A DNA stretch of 64,000 nt from Ancylostoma caninum (lineage: Eukaryota > Nematoda > Chromadorea > Rhabditida > Ancylostomatidae), in the NCBI GenBank assembly GCA_037903475.1, contig JBAJFG010000132.1, positions 340,001-404,000 of the forward strand. Direction: 5' to 3'. This document shows, one piece after another, positions 43,859 through 55,443 of this stretch. The translations under genes and the position numbers were made by a program. The number at the start of each line of letters is the position of its first letter. Positions within the stretch are counted from its first letter, which is position 1. The notes under the pieces are model-generated. The model was not told the DNA's origin and did no database searches. It was given only the letters and a program-made list of their open reading frames with translations.

Positions 43859-44314
43859 TTAGTTGATTGGATATACAATGTCATGCCTTCCTATTTAAAG
43901 GCGATGCGGCAAGAGCACCCACCAGATGAGGCGACCGCGTAGGTCCAGCCTCCCCGAAGCTTTCGAGACGCGGCAGCTCTCTTAGCACGCGTCCATTTCT
44001 TCCTGCGAGTGCTCAAAGCGTCGCAACAGTAGAAGGCTGGTTTTCCTGCTGCGTACATTGTGCAGCCTCAAAGCTTGTAAACACTCGCTCACTCCTATGC
44101 GGCGAAACCGCCAGCGAAGGTGATGAAACCACTAACTCGTGCATGCGGGAGAGCCAGCAGTGACGTAATCGCGAGTCCCGAAACGAATGTGTCTGCGTCC
44201 ATGGAAATCGGCCATTTCGCTCCACACTCTGCGCCTCAAGATTGCGGTGTCTATGAGTACCGCCCCGTATCTCTAACCGCTCTAGCCCCCTTACGGCGCT
44301 TTGTTTAATAGATA
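43859..44314 (+). repeat. Module linked to the 60-bp array, copy 2
   Basis: Similar to 39641-40172 and placed the same way after its array. The two copies stop matching at nearly the same point (after CGCTTTGTT.AATAGAT), which marks the right end of the unit. Confidence 0.8.
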
Positions 44315-44504
44315 AGGAGGAACCGGCGTTACTCACAACTGATGATTAATCGGAAATCTTCACAGTTTCACTTCTAAAAGATGTGTCCAAGAACAACCTA
44401 GTTATGACGAAAGCGGGGGATTCCTGTGGGAGGAGCACGGACACAATGAACTCAAGATACTACACTACAACTAGGGATATTAGGCACGTATTGGACTGAT
44501 AATC

Positions 44505-46530
44505 CATGGCAAGGTATCTTCTTCTTTTTCTTTAGCGTGTGTCCCCTTCGTTGGTGGAGTCCGCTTTCCTGATCTTCTGACGCCATTTAGCTCCATCGCG
44601 CGATCTGGGTGGGCGCACACATGCTTCAGATGCGCATGCATGCAGTGTGTCCTGCCACCATTGCTTCGGCCGTCCCTTTGGCCGTTTTCCTGGTACCTCA
44701 AGACCAAGGCCTACTTTGCAAACTGTGTTATTACTGGCGCGTAGAACGTGGAGGCACCATCTAAGGCGAGATTCGCGAAGCTTGTCAGCAGAAGTGTCGA
44801 TGCCGAACCGCTCTCGAATCTTCTCATTGCGTATGCGGTCCATATGCGTGGTACCGCTATCCATCGTAACATCTTCATCTCCATCACACCCAGGCTGCGC
44901 TCCACTTTCTTGGTGGCCGACCAACATTCTCCACCATAGATGCGATGGGCCTAACGACTGTTCGATAAACCTCCGACTTGAGGGATCCGAAATCTTCTTA
45001 TCGCACAGCTTTAAAGTCATCGAGCGCCACTTAAACCACGCAGGCTCATTCATATCGGTCGTCATAAACTCAGTCTTCTTGACGTTGAGCCGAAGACCAA
45101 CGACGATACCGCTAGACGTTCGTTCCAGGCCTGCGTCTGTCGTGCAAGGTCCTCCTTCTGCTCAGACGCGTGCACGACGTCGTCGGAGTATAGCAGGATC
45201 CATGGTGTCGGTCTCGGGAGGTCTCTCGTAACGGCGTCCATGACGACGACGAAGAGAAGCGATGAGAGGGCTGATCCTTGATGTACGCAAACGGAGATGG
45301 GAAATTTTGCTGACGTGCCCGCGGCCGCCTGCACTCGAGTCCTTGGGTCCACGTAGAGAATCCTAACCACTCGACGAGCTTCTCAGGAACGCCGTACCAC
45401 CGCAACGCGTAAGAGATGACTTCATATGGCACACGCTCAAAGGCTCTCTCCAGATCGACGAATGCTAGATGCAACAGCTTCTGCCTCTCGCGATGCTTCT
45501 CGATCATCAGTCGAGCCGCATGGATTGCATCCGTAGTTCCACAGATGGCTACGAAACCACACTGGTTCCTGATAACTCGGATGTTGTCGACTATTCGGCG
45601 GTCGACAGTGCGTTCGAATAACTTAATACTGTGAAACAGCAAACGTATTGGCCAATAGTTTGAGCAATCCGCAGGGTTGCCTTTCTCCTTCGAGATCCGA
45701 GTTGTGGTGTTCATTTGCCAATCAAAAGGGGTCTTCTACTCTGCGATGACCTGGTTGAAGAACGCCGTCAGTCATTCAGCTGAGTTCCAGTGTCTTGGCT
45801 TCCATAGTTCCGCCGCTACATCATCAGGACCCGTCGCTTTTCCTTTTCCTTCGTCCGCTTTAGCGCAGCCGTGGTTTCATCCACGGTGATCGGCGGTATA
45901 GGACCTTCAATCGGCGGTGATTGTGGAATGAGTTGATGGCTGAATTCTTCTGTTGAGATCGTCTCGAAGTAGTCACACCACCTCTTCGTTCTCTTCTTGT
46001 GATCTGTTATGAGACGACCGTGTTCGTCGTTATCTCCATAGAACTTTTCGACGTCTTCAGCCTGCCGCTGGTGAGACCTCGCCAGTCTGTAGATGAGGCG
46101 TTCCCTGCCACCTTTCTCATCTAGCTTCTTGCTAACATTGTCGTATTGCTCAGGCTTCGTGGCAGCCACAACCATCTTTGCGGCTTTCTTCGCTTCTAGG
46201 TACTTCTGCCAGCTATCATCTATCTTGTCACCAATGTCAGGAATACTTGGTTGAGACGTTTTTTTTTTCGCACACCTTCACTTTCACTTCATCTGTCCAT
46301 AGGCACGCCTGTCTGTCAATTCTCCGGCGACCAGGTTAAGTCGTGCCAAGCTCTGAACGTGCCACTTCGACAATGGCTCTGGTTACGTTTTTCCAGGTCT
46401 CGTCGACGGTCGTGACCGGCAGCTTGATGGTGGAAGTTACTGTGGCTTCCCTCTCTTTTAACCGCCAGCACTTGATTCGTGCCGGTACGCACCGTTCGTC
46501 ATGCATCTTCCTTGACGGCATGATTTTCAT
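44505..46530 (-). pseudogene. RTE-clade retrotransposon RT, lacks endonuclease
   Basis: Minus-strand pieces in several frames give the RTE order: pre-RT linker (KMHDERCVPARIKCWRLKE, 46336-46530), AEDVEKFYGDNDEHGRLI (45816-46175), RT fingers (NPADCSNYWPIRLL, LHLAFVDLERAFERVPYEV; 45112-45714), palm (VHQGSALSSLLF and the catalytic ILLYSDDVVHA; 45062-45370), and thumb/C-terminal block (WRMLVGHQESG, RLRWCLHVLRA, VPGKRPKGRPKQWW; 44532-45065). YSDD keeps both aspartates. At least four frameshifts or stops separate the pieces. Upstream of the linker the endonuclease is missing. It would copy its RNA at a nicked target, but is inactive as it stands. Confidence 0.88.
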
Positions 46531-46539
46531 GCTGCAGAC

Positions 46540-46885
46540 GGACGATGGCCACGGATCTCCCTCCTACGAGGGATCCCAGCCGATTTGCTGCGAGGCTACG
46601 TGGCGCGATCCCGGCTGGCGGATAGGGGGTACCGCGGGCCAAAAGCAGCCATGCGCTTGGCCTGCGAGGCGGGTAGATCTAGGGGATGGACTCCTTAGTT
46701 CGACAGTGCTGGATTCAATTCATACTGCCGGCATATGAGTGTGAACATGCACTCACGCGCGTGGGTGTGTGCAAATGCTTTATGTGGGCTGTATTCTGCA
46801 GTTCGGATTTGGCCAAAAGTTCGCATTCTAACGACTGGGAAGCGCATGAGAGGCGAGTAGGGGCCGCCTCTAACAAATAAGTCCC
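46540..46885 (+). other. Probable RTE 5' non-coding segment
   Basis: GC-rich sequence (CTACGAGGGATCCCAGCCGA, GCTACGTGGCGCGATCCCGG) lies between two head-to-head RTE pieces. Nematode RTE elements often carry structured leaders of this kind; I infer that it belongs to the plus-strand copy at 46890-48690 and that the endonuclease region between them was deleted. Not verified. Confidence 0.35.
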
Positions 46886-46889
46886 TTGT

Positions 46890-48690
46890 CCACGGGCGGT
46901 ATCCTTCTCCCCGAAGCGGCTATGCCACTCCTTCCTTGACAATAAAACGACAGACAGCTGGAGGAGTTACCGCGAAGCGAAGAGGGCTGCTAAGAAGGCT
47001 GTAGCCGCAGCGAAGGCGGATCATTACGATGAAGTCTGTAAGAAGTTAGACTCGAGAGACGGTGAGCGCTTCATCTACCGGCTCGCGAAATCGCGTCAAG
47101 CAGACGACGTCGAAAAGTTTCACGGCGTCAACGACGACCAAGGTCACCTCCTGATGGATCACAAGATGGTGATGCAACGATTGAGGGATTATTTTGAAAA
47201 GGTCTCGACGGAAGACTTTGCCCATACATCCGTCCCAGAAGTTCCGCCCACGTTCGGACCAGTGAAGCCAATCACCATCGAAGAGACCATGTATGCATTG
47301 AAGCGAATGAAGCCAGGCAAAACGACCGGTCCAGATGATATGGCAGCGGAATTGTGGAAGTCGCAATGGTGGAACTCCGCTGATTGGTTAACGAAATTCT
47401 TTAATCTAGTCATAGCGGAGAAGAAGGTGCCCGTGGACTGGCAGCGATGCACTACCATCCCGATCTGGAAGAGCAAGGGTAGACCCGCTGACTGCGCGAA
47501 CTATCGACTAATCCGTCATACCATGAAGATCTTCGAACGCATATTGATCGCCGGATTCGCGAAATCGTCCAGCTATCTCCCAACCAATGCGGCTTTTTAT
47601 CCGGGTGCGGCACTACCGATGCCATCCACACCGCTCGTCTCCTGATCGAGAAGCATCGTGAAAAGAAAAGACCATTGCATCTAGCTTTCCTACATCTGGA
47701 GAACGCCCTTGACCGCGCCCCCCACGAAGTCATTCGGTACGCTCTGCGGTTTCACGGCATTCCCGAAGAGCTGATCGAATGGGTGCGGATTCTTTACTCT
47801 GACCACAGGAGTAAAGTGCAGGCGGCCGCTGGCACGTCGGCGGAGTTCCCCATAACCGTGGGCGTACACCGAGGCTCAGCCCTTTTCGCGCTTCTTTTCA
47901 TCGTAGTCATGGATGCCATCACAAAGGAGCTTCACAGACCAGCGCCGTGGACGCTGCTGTATGCGGATGAAGTAATGCTTGCATCCGAAGACAAGGGTGA
48001 ACTTGAACGACAGACGCAAGACCGAGTATTTGACCACCGACGAACACGAGTCCGGCACTATCAAAGTTAATGGCACGAATCTTTCGCGAGCCGCTACGTT
48101 CAAATACCCCGGCTCAGTGGTTTCATCAGATGGCAACCTCGTCCATGAGATCACCGCACGCGTCGCCGCTGCGTGGTTGAAATGGCGCTCGCTGACTGGT
48201 GTGCTGTGCGACAAAGACATACCAGACCGGCTCAAATCGAAGATCTACCGTACCGTGGTGCGTCCTGTCGCGCTGTATGGTGCCGAGTGCTGGCCCGCCA
48301 CTAAGGAAATGGAACGCCGACTCAGTGTCACTGAGATGAGGATGCTGCGGTGGATGGGTGGCATTAGGCAGCTAGATCGCATATGCAACCAGGACATACG
48401 ACAGCGATTTGGGGTAGCTGCGATAGCCGACAAGCTCCGTGAGGCGCGTCTGCGATGATTTGGTCACATTCTTCGCGCTGATGGCGACAAAGTCTGTAGG
48501 ATTGGCTTCGACGTAGAGGTACCAGGAAAGCGTCCTAAAGGACGACCAAAGCAACGATGGCCTGACACCGTACACGCTGACCTCAAGACGGCTGGGATCC
48601 ATCCTGACCAAGCGCGCGACAGAACACTCTGGCGTCAAAGGGTCAGCAAAGCGGACCCCACTGCGAAACGGGAAAAACGCTGAGAAGAAG
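46890..48690 (+). pseudogene. RTE-clade retrotransposon RT, plus strand, YADE
   Basis: It runs from the linker (FLDNKTTDSWRSYREAKRAA at about 46935) through ADDVEKFHGVNDDQGHLL and ALKRMKPGKTTGPDDMAAEL (47154-47645), LHLAFLHLENALDRAPHEV and AAGTSAEFPITVGVHRGSAL (47675-48045), then DEVMLASEDKGELERQ, and the C-terminal part WLKWRSLTGVLCDKDIP, VRPVALYGAECWPATKEM, VPGKRPKGRPKQRW (47979-48690). The catalytic box reads YADE instead of YADD, so one metal-binding aspartate is lost. Several frameshifts and a stop at about 48457 are present. The endonuclease is missing upstream; a matching block lies downstream in reverse orientation. Confidence 0.88.
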
Positions 48691-48759
48691 ATGAAGAGAG
48701 AGAAAAAGATAAGCGGACGATGTTGCGTGGTCATCGTAGGGTATAACTTTCGCATTGGT

Positions 48760-49440
48760 AACTAGTTTTTATCGCGATGTTGTACAAGAACGAAGTCGAT
48801 CTGGTTCTTCACGTTACCGCTGTAGAAAGAGACAAGGTGAGGGGGACGTTCTCGACTTTTTATTCTTATGACGAGGTTGTGAGAGTCAGCTATTCCAGAA
48901 TGCGCTCGCCATCTTCATTCCGTGTCCCGTACCCAAAGCCTCCATGGCTTCTGTAACCGTCCTTTACCACTTCTATGTGACCATTTAGATCTTCCGCAAC
49001 AACGATTATATCTTCCTGAGGTACATCTGCGGTCTTCTCACCAAGCAACATCCAGAATTCATCTTTGACCTGGTCACAACAGCCTGTGGTGCGTACGCCG
49101 AGAAGAAGTGAAGGCGTCGATTTACGGTGACGATGAGGACCTTCATGAGGCGGTCATCGAAACGCTGCACCTCCGTTATCGAGTCCCGGAAGAGTTGAGA
49201 GACGACTATGCCACACCGTTCCTGGTCTTTGGACTGCCGTTGTAGACTAATTTGAAGCCGTGACCCTTCGACTTGTTAACAGACCATCTCATATCTTGCA
49301 CAGCGCCAAGTCAATTCAATGACGCTCGGTTGCTGCTGCCTATTCATATGAGCGGCCTGTCAACGTGCCAACGTTCAAAGTCGCAATGCGCGTCTTGGCT
49401 ACGTTGTGATCCTTAACGATTCGCATTCTTGCCCTGGGAT
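48760..49440 (-). pseudogene. RTE apurinic-type endonuclease fragment, inverted
   Basis: On the minus strand: IATLNVGTLTGRS near 49430 (start of the APE-like domain), GIVVSQLFRDSITEVQRFDD (about 49150-49220), FSAYAPQTGCC-type block, DEFWMLLGEKTADVPQEDII, then NGHIE where active elements have a GDFNGH-type motif, GYGTRNEDGERI and HLVSFYSGNVKNQIDFVLV (about 48780-48840). This is the N-terminal half of an RTE protein, which nicks target DNA. It is oriented opposite to the neighbouring RT piece, contains stops, and ends abruptly at about 48760. It was probably separated from an RT by inversion. Confidence 0.85.
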
Positions 49441-50347
49441 GCCACCGTAATAGTTGTTATTTTACACATTACAAATAATTCACCCAGAAGAAGATACTAG
49501 CGGCCACGGAATCCAGGGCAAGCATCAGCATCCTGCACCATCGGACAATTCCTTGCTTGAAAATCTCTAAGGGAGAAAAGGTAACGTCACGGTTTGGCAT
49601 GGAAAAAAAACATGCAGAAGTAGCCTGACGTCATTTCATCCCCTCATTCAATTTTTCAGAGGTTCGTCACGCTGTCGATTTGATGCTCAAGGGCAGATGC
49701 GATGGTGAGGATAAGCTTCTGGCCGAAGACATGAGAGCGTGAGGATACCCTCTTTACGTTGAAGAATGGTGGCTCCCAGTGGTGAAACTAATACCTCCTG
49801 TTACCAGGGCTTTGACACATTGTACCGCGCTGTGGATATTGTTCCTGCACATTTTTGAAGGGCTACGCCTCTTGCGTGTTTGAACATTGTTGTAAACATT
49901 GCTCAGTGATAGTGGCAGAACGATGGGTCTATGAATGGACATCGGTTGAAACCGACAGAAGAAATGAAATGTGCAGAAAGTAGAAGATTCGGATTATAGG
50001 AAAACTTGAGAAAGCTGAAGCTTGAAGCTTGCCAATACTTAAGCAAATTCACGGCACGCAGGTAGTACCCATAATTTTGGTCCACCCTGTAAATTCTAAC
50101 TTTGGAGAAGGCCGTTGATGAATTTAACTTCATCAGTGTGCGAGCTGAGCCAGTGTATCACCAACCTTTTCCCAACCCTTGGTCGCTACTGGTGGAAGCA
50201 ATTTTGGAATCGAAAATATTATTCATGTTTACTGTGCATTGTCAATGCAAAGTAAACAAAGATTTTCCCATCTTTCTCTTTCTCACTTTTAAAGATCGAT
50301 TATATTTGTTCAAAAACTTTTGGTGCACATATCCTCTTCGAGGGTGG
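49441..50347. other. Intergenic; one transposon-end-like motif
   Basis: TTTTGGTCCACCCTGTA at about 50077-50095 is the inverse of a TACAGGGTGG end. No gene is recognised. Several short frames have no known domain. Confidence 0.4.
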
Positions 50348-50552
50348 GGGTCATGATGAGGCAAAAGGGGGCGGCTCTTCCCGCCCTTCAGCGTTGACTC
50401 GTTGGCACTCACATTCAGATTTGCATGGGCAACTGTGGTGAAATCGCGCACGAATTAGTGCGAGTAGGTCCTGAAGGGCGGGGCGAGGGTTCGAATGAAC
50501 GCAATCGCAATCGCAGACACATTGCCCACCCACTTTTGCCTCATCATGACCC
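50348..50552. mobile_element. MITE with 20-30-bp TIRs
   Basis: A 205-bp element with inverted ends GGGTCATGATGAGGCAAAAG (50348-50367 and 50533-50552), followed by a G-rich stretch on both sides, and inner CGCCCTTCAG/CTGAAGGGCG pairs. Target duplication is not clear. Frames on the minus strand here are incidental. Confidence 0.75.
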
Positions 50553-51793
50553 ATGATTTTCACCACTGTTAGCCTAATCGTCCGGCTCACGCGCAGGGTT
50601 CTTTTAAGCACGCATCGCTCTCTTCCTGTTCGAGGGACATTTTCTCCACTACATAGCGTCGACGCACCACTCTCAACAGCCGTGAAACCCGTACATTGAC
50701 AAATCTCCCACTACAGGGCGCCACTGTACCTATTACATAGCCATGGATCCGTTTCTTATCATCTGCTCTTAGATATGTGCTGACTCACCCCTCATCTGCG
50801 TCATTCCCCGTCCGCCTGGCTGTTCCTCTTTATTGTAAAGGCATCTTACTCGTCTTCTTTTATACGGTCTTGTAACAATAAGCCTCACTCAATTCGACCC
50901 GTAGTGCAAACAACTTTCGGTCATTAAAAGAAGTCAAGATGTCCGAGCATGAATGAAAGTGGATTGTAAATCAAGGTATAAGTCAAAGTTTGCAAGCTTT
51001 TCGAAGATAACTCGATGAGTTAAACACGATTTGGCTGGTCACCGTGCACAAAAACGCACACATGCTCAACCAGTGAAAAGAAAGCCACAGTATTCATAAT
51101 TAATGTTGGTGAGCATAATGAAAAATACGAGATTACAACCTGCTCTGTTACTACAAGATTACTTACTCGAAAAAGTCAGAATAGAAATTTTTGTTGGTGC
51201 TGTCTTCAGAACGTGTAAAAAAACTAACCAAGTGAAGGAATGGAGACGTGATGATCCAATTAAACCACCAGAAGAAGTTCATTATTCCGAAAACCTCAAC
51301 CATTGTTCGTATATTCCTAGAAAATGAAATTTTGTGTGGGAAAGAGAATCGAGCTATGCATGGTGGGCGTCATTAGAGGTGAAAAATCTGCGGACTCACG
51401 GCAGTACAGCCGCTTCGCACACTGGAATCACTACTTCGCCTTACTCTGATGGTTAATCGTAGGATTTCCTACTGTTTTCCTTTGCATTCGGTAGTTTCAC
51501 CACAAAATAATACTAAAGATGCGACAGCTCATACAGGGTGGGCCGTAAATACGGTAGCAAGACGTGTTTTTCTTTCAAATGAGCATTTTCTCCCTTGAAG
51601 TCATGTTTAGTTGGAAGGTCGTCTCCGGACGTTTTACCAGGACAGTGCTCAGGAACTTGGGTTTCGTCTGGTTCAGAACTAGGAAAACAATGAATTTTAG
51701 GGCCTACTGGTTTTCTCGAGTGGCTACTCAGTTACACAAAACTCAGTCAAATGTTTCCATGTTCCCTGGTTTTTAAACCTGGGCATTTTGATA
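50553..51793. other. Intergenic with repeat relics
   Basis: Positions about 50640-50990 share blocks with 13010-13400, including TCGGTCATTAAAAGAAGT. TACAGGGTGGGCCGTAAATA at about 51534 is a transposon-end-like motif. The frame 51103-51327 has no known domain. Confidence 0.4.
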
Positions 51794-51847
51794 CTATGCT
51801 TTGTATGCTGCTGCTACCTCCAGGATGTTTGGTGGAACTCGTTTATT
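51794..51847. repeat. Left inverted repeat of Penelope-like element 1
   Basis: 54 bp, one mismatch to 54192-54245 in reverse complement (contains CTGCTACCTCCAGG and TTTGGTGGAACTCG). Confidence 0.85.
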
Positions 51848-53911
51848 TTTCTCCCGCGCGTAATATCAATGCAGTGACATTCCGAAAAGTTGTTGGTGGA
51901 TTGCACAGATTGAGGGATCAATTGCGCGACAAACTTAGACGTGATAGCCAGACACAAAACTCTGCTTACCTCAGCAGAAGAGCATTGCCTGTTGTTCCAT
52001 TTCACCGTTTGTTCTACAAGGAACCAACACCAATGCACGAAGCCGATATAAAATTTCGGATTCTAGCATCCGGTGTACTGGAAACCTTGAATAAGATCAA
52101 ACGACGACGACACAGCAACATGACACGAGAACAATGGGAAGGGTTCAGGCAGTTGCGAGAAATGACGAACAATGGCTCTGTCCGCGTATCAGTAAGTGAT
52201 AAAGGTGGGGAGTTTGTAATAATCCCGCAAGCACTTGATCGTGAAATAACAGACCTGCATCTAAGGGATGCCTCTGTTTATCGTCAAACGGACGAGAAAG
52301 AATTCATGGCACAATGCAGACGTCTAAATGACATCTGGGTGCAAGTTGCGAAATAAGCAGGATTTGATGAAAGATTTGTAAGCAGGCTCAAAATAGATCA
52401 CCCTAAATGTCCAGTGTTCTACAGCCTTGTCAAAACTCACAAACTGTCATCAGATGACATGCGGTCAATGTCGCCAGACACATATAAGATCAGACCTATC
52501 GTGAGTTATGTAGGGGGCCCAACCGACCGGATTTCGTGGTTTTTATCAAAAATCGTAGAACAGCTATTACCAAAAATACCCGCCCACTTGACCAATACAA
52601 ACCAGTTCCTTGAGCGACTACGCGCTTCCAATCTCTATTGCAATAGTGTCATAGAATCATTTGACGTGACTTCTTTGTACACTAATGTCGAAAACAACAA
52701 AGCCCTGCAAGCAGTTCTGGAAATGTTAGAAATTCATGCTGCCGGCATTGAGATGTATGGGCTCAGCATAAGGCGCACCGTCACACTTATTAAGGAATGC
52801 TTAAGTTGCAACATTTTTAAGTGGTCGGGGAGACACTTCTCTCAAATACGAGGGCTCGCCATGGGGCAAAGGCTAGCGCCGGTGTTAGCCATTTGTTTCA
52901 TGAGTCGAATTGAACAGCCAGTATTAGCACGCCTACCGCTCTTATACTGCAGATATATTGATGACTGTTTCATCGCCACCTCAACACAATCCGAAATGGA
53001 TCAGTGGTTTACCATTCTCAATGAACAGTTAGAAAATATCCGGTTTACAAGGGAAGCCCCGAAAGATGGTTGGTTGGCCTACCCCAACACTCATATAAGT
53101 CTGTCCAGCGGCACGATCAGAGTAAAGTGGTATCGCAAGGCTACTTCAAAAAACATACTTCTGCACACCATGTCTGCACATCCAGCACCCGTCAAACGAG
53201 CTGTTGTACGAAATATGTTTAAAACTGCCTACTACATCAGCACTGGAGAGGCCGAGAGGCAAGAATCATTTCTCATGGCATCCAATATTGCGAGCAGCAA
53301 CGGGTACATGGCTTCCTCCCGACTTCGGACTCGGTATAGGGAAACCCCACACAGAACCCACGAAAACAAGCTAACGCTCTGCCTAACATTCGTCTGAAAT
53401 GTCTGCAGACATACGTCGATGTCTTAAACGGGCGCAACTGCAAAATGATGTCACCTTAGTTAACATACCTAATGATAACATCAAAAAGCAGCTAGTTAGT
53501 AACAGATTTTACGACAAGGAGTGCATGTCGGAAAATTGCATTGTCCGACCGCACGGAAAGAATGGAAACTCTTCGAAGGCAGGAGTTGTTTATCAAATAA
53601 CTTGTTTGAATTGCGGAGCTCTATATATTGGGGAAATAGGCCGTGTGCTTAGCATTCGCATCAATGAACATCTGGCAAGTAGACGAAGAGGTAGCCTTGT
53701 ATCAGCACTTGGGAAGCATAGACACGAAGGACACAACGGCAATGACTTTGACGTAATGTGCACGATTCTCATCCATGAGACAGACATCACTGCCCGAAAA
53801 GCATTAGAGGGATTCTGGATTTCCGCCAGGAATCCGAGCATGAATAACCGGAATGAATGCGTGTCCGTTACCAATGACTTCCTTCCCTTCGTATCACTGT
53901 GCGAGCTGTAG
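51848..53911 (+). pseudogene. Penelope-type reverse transcriptase with GIY-YIG domain
   Basis: One protein now in three pieces. N-terminal part (to 52356): VSVSDKGGEFVIIPQ and LREMTNNGSVRV, a charged region, ending at a stop inside VQVAK..AGFDERF. RT (52357-53397): FYSLVKTHKL, KIRPIVSYVGGPTDRISWFL, FDVTSLYTNV (first catalytic aspartate) and CRYIDDCFIATS (YIDD box, both aspartates intact). A frameshift then leads to 53399-53911: a Cys-rich GVVYQITCLNCGALYIGEIG, then RINEHLASRRRGSLVSALGKH, the GIY-YIG endonuclease with its R and E. Family knowledge: the endonuclease nicks the target and the RT copies from it. There is only one stop and one frameshift, fewer than in the RTE relics here. Confidence 0.9.
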
Positions 53912-54151
53912 ATTACTACGATACCCAAACCCGCGTTCCATCTAGGGTGCAGGGTCGCACTCACTTGTCCGTGGTGTGCGTTTCTGATCGGTGCGGACAT
54001 CCGCGAAAACGGTGGACTCAAAAACGGTGGTTAGTTGCTTGCTGTCTATGGGCGGTTCTGTCTAGTTGATCCGGAATGATGTTGCATTAGCCATTGGTGG
54101 ACGCAACATTTGGTCTCGAAGAACGCATAATTGAGCTTTACACCACTTTCA

Positions 54152-54189
54152 GGCCTCCGAAGAAGACGTTTAAGTCGAAACGTCAGGCC
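54152..54189 (+). ncRNA. Hammerhead ribozyme-like motif, Penelope copy 1
   Basis: 38 nt: stem I GGCCT/AGGCC, core CCGAAGA (standard CUGANGA, with U to C), one extra base, stem II GAC/GTC with a six-base loop, then GAAACGTC with an ACGT palindrome as a two-pair stem III without a loop. Cleavage would be after C at 54184. Penelope-like elements in other animals are known to carry hammerheads with very short stem III that act as dimers. The U4 change and the extra base before stem II may reduce activity. Confidence 0.6.
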
Positions 54190-54245
54190 CTAATAAACGA
54201 GTTCCACCAAACAACCTGGAGGTAGCAGCAGCATACAAAGCATAG

Positions 54246-55277
54246 TTACAGTCAAATGTGTTAGCAGGCTTTCACGGTCCTTTAGAGACAGGCTTGCTCA
54301 AATCCACTTGGGAGTTGGGAATCTCCAGAAAGAACTTTCAAGAATAGGAAATAAATTTTAGCCCAATCACTTGCGCCCAGGCCCCAGCACGGCTTGTCAG
54401 TGGGCAAGCTGGGCTTCGTAAAGGGGTCGAAAAGCAAAAGGAGCTTCGTACGGGGTTTGGGGCCGAGCCCCGAAAAAAAAACTTTGGGGTGTTCGTTGGT
54501 CAACAGAAAAGGAATGCGTTGATAAAGGCGATGAAAGACGAAAAAGGCTTGCAAAAGAACTGCTCGTAGCTTGAGCAGAGCTATGGCGGCGACCCAGATT
54601 GAGAAGTTCGATTGGAGCAGATTATGTACGGGTTCCCATAATTCGGAGGACTCAATCGACTCCTGCGCTGCGGAATCTGCACGGATTGAGCTGGTATCTT
54701 CAGTGAGATAAGGACTGAGGGAACACTAGAAGTTTTTGAAAAAGACAATCTAAACTTATGTAAACTACAAAAAGTGTATGCTCACATTCTGAGTCTGAGT
54801 GATTGCAGGGCTCTCCCGTTAGGTCGAGCCTTAACCGATAGACACCAGATTTGGGAAGGAGAAGCGCCATGATACTCACAATAAATGTATGATGTCAGAT
54901 CACAAAACTTATGTGAATCAAAAAATTGTATGCTCGGTAAAGGGGCCAGCCTATTTTCGACAGGCTGGCATAGAAGCTGAGCCTGTCTGGAGCATAATGT
55001 TCCTATTTAAACGCATAAGTTTCCAACCTCCTACCATACACCCAAACTAGTAGGTATGTGCTATCATACGCCGCCCATCTTATCACTTATCACCTCCTAT
55101 CTTCTGAGTATTTCTCCTTTTACGTTCGCTCCAAGGTACTATCGCAGGCCGTTTGATGGAGTGCTGCCGCGCTCCAAAGCAGAACGCCGATCCAATCGAC
55201 TCGCTGCGCGGGAACCCGAGTATTTCAAATTTCTTCTTCAAGCTAACAAGCTTCTTTTCTGTTATTTCTTTTAGAGG
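54246..55277. other. Intergenic; possible short TIR pair at its start
   Basis: CAGGCCCCAGCACG at 54373 and its reverse complement at about 55637 could bound a 1.28-kb element, but flanking duplications do not match. No gene is recognised. Confidence 0.4.
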
Positions 55278-55443
55278 AGTCTGTCCGGAACGACGAGTCC
55301 GCCCACGCACACGGGGATCCAGAGGCTGCCACGCTGGCCAGCACTTCACGTCATCATCTCTAATCTGCGTATCACGTTTCATCGTTATCTTTACGGTATC
55401 GACCAATGATTTAGGTGGGCGGACTCGTCGTTTCGGACAGACT
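55278..55443. mobile_element. MITE with 29-bp TIRs
   Basis: A 166-bp element with inverted ends AGTCTGTCCGGAACGACGAG continuing into TCCGCCCAC (one mismatch). The inner motif CGAGTCCGCCCAC also occurs at about 29199. No transposase; target duplication is unclear. Confidence 0.8.

Larger units (their letters stand above)
51794..54245 (+). mobile_element. Penelope-like element 1, with 54-bp inverted ends
   Basis: The element encodes a Penelope-type RT and a GIY-YIG endonuclease on the plus strand. Its ends are inverted repeats: 51794-51847 starts CTATGCTTTGTATGCTGCTG, and 54192-54245 is its reverse complement with one mismatch. Penelope-like elements usually carry long terminal repeats, sometimes partly inverted, and this fits that pattern. 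A hammerhead-like motif and AATAAA lie just before the right repeat. One stop (52354) and one frameshift (about 53395) interrupt the coding region, so the copy is young but not intact. Confidence 0.88.

Noticed and set aside
43198..43942. Several long proline-rich open frames on both strands
   Set aside because: The 60-bp minisatellite is open in multiple frames because 60 is divisible by three.
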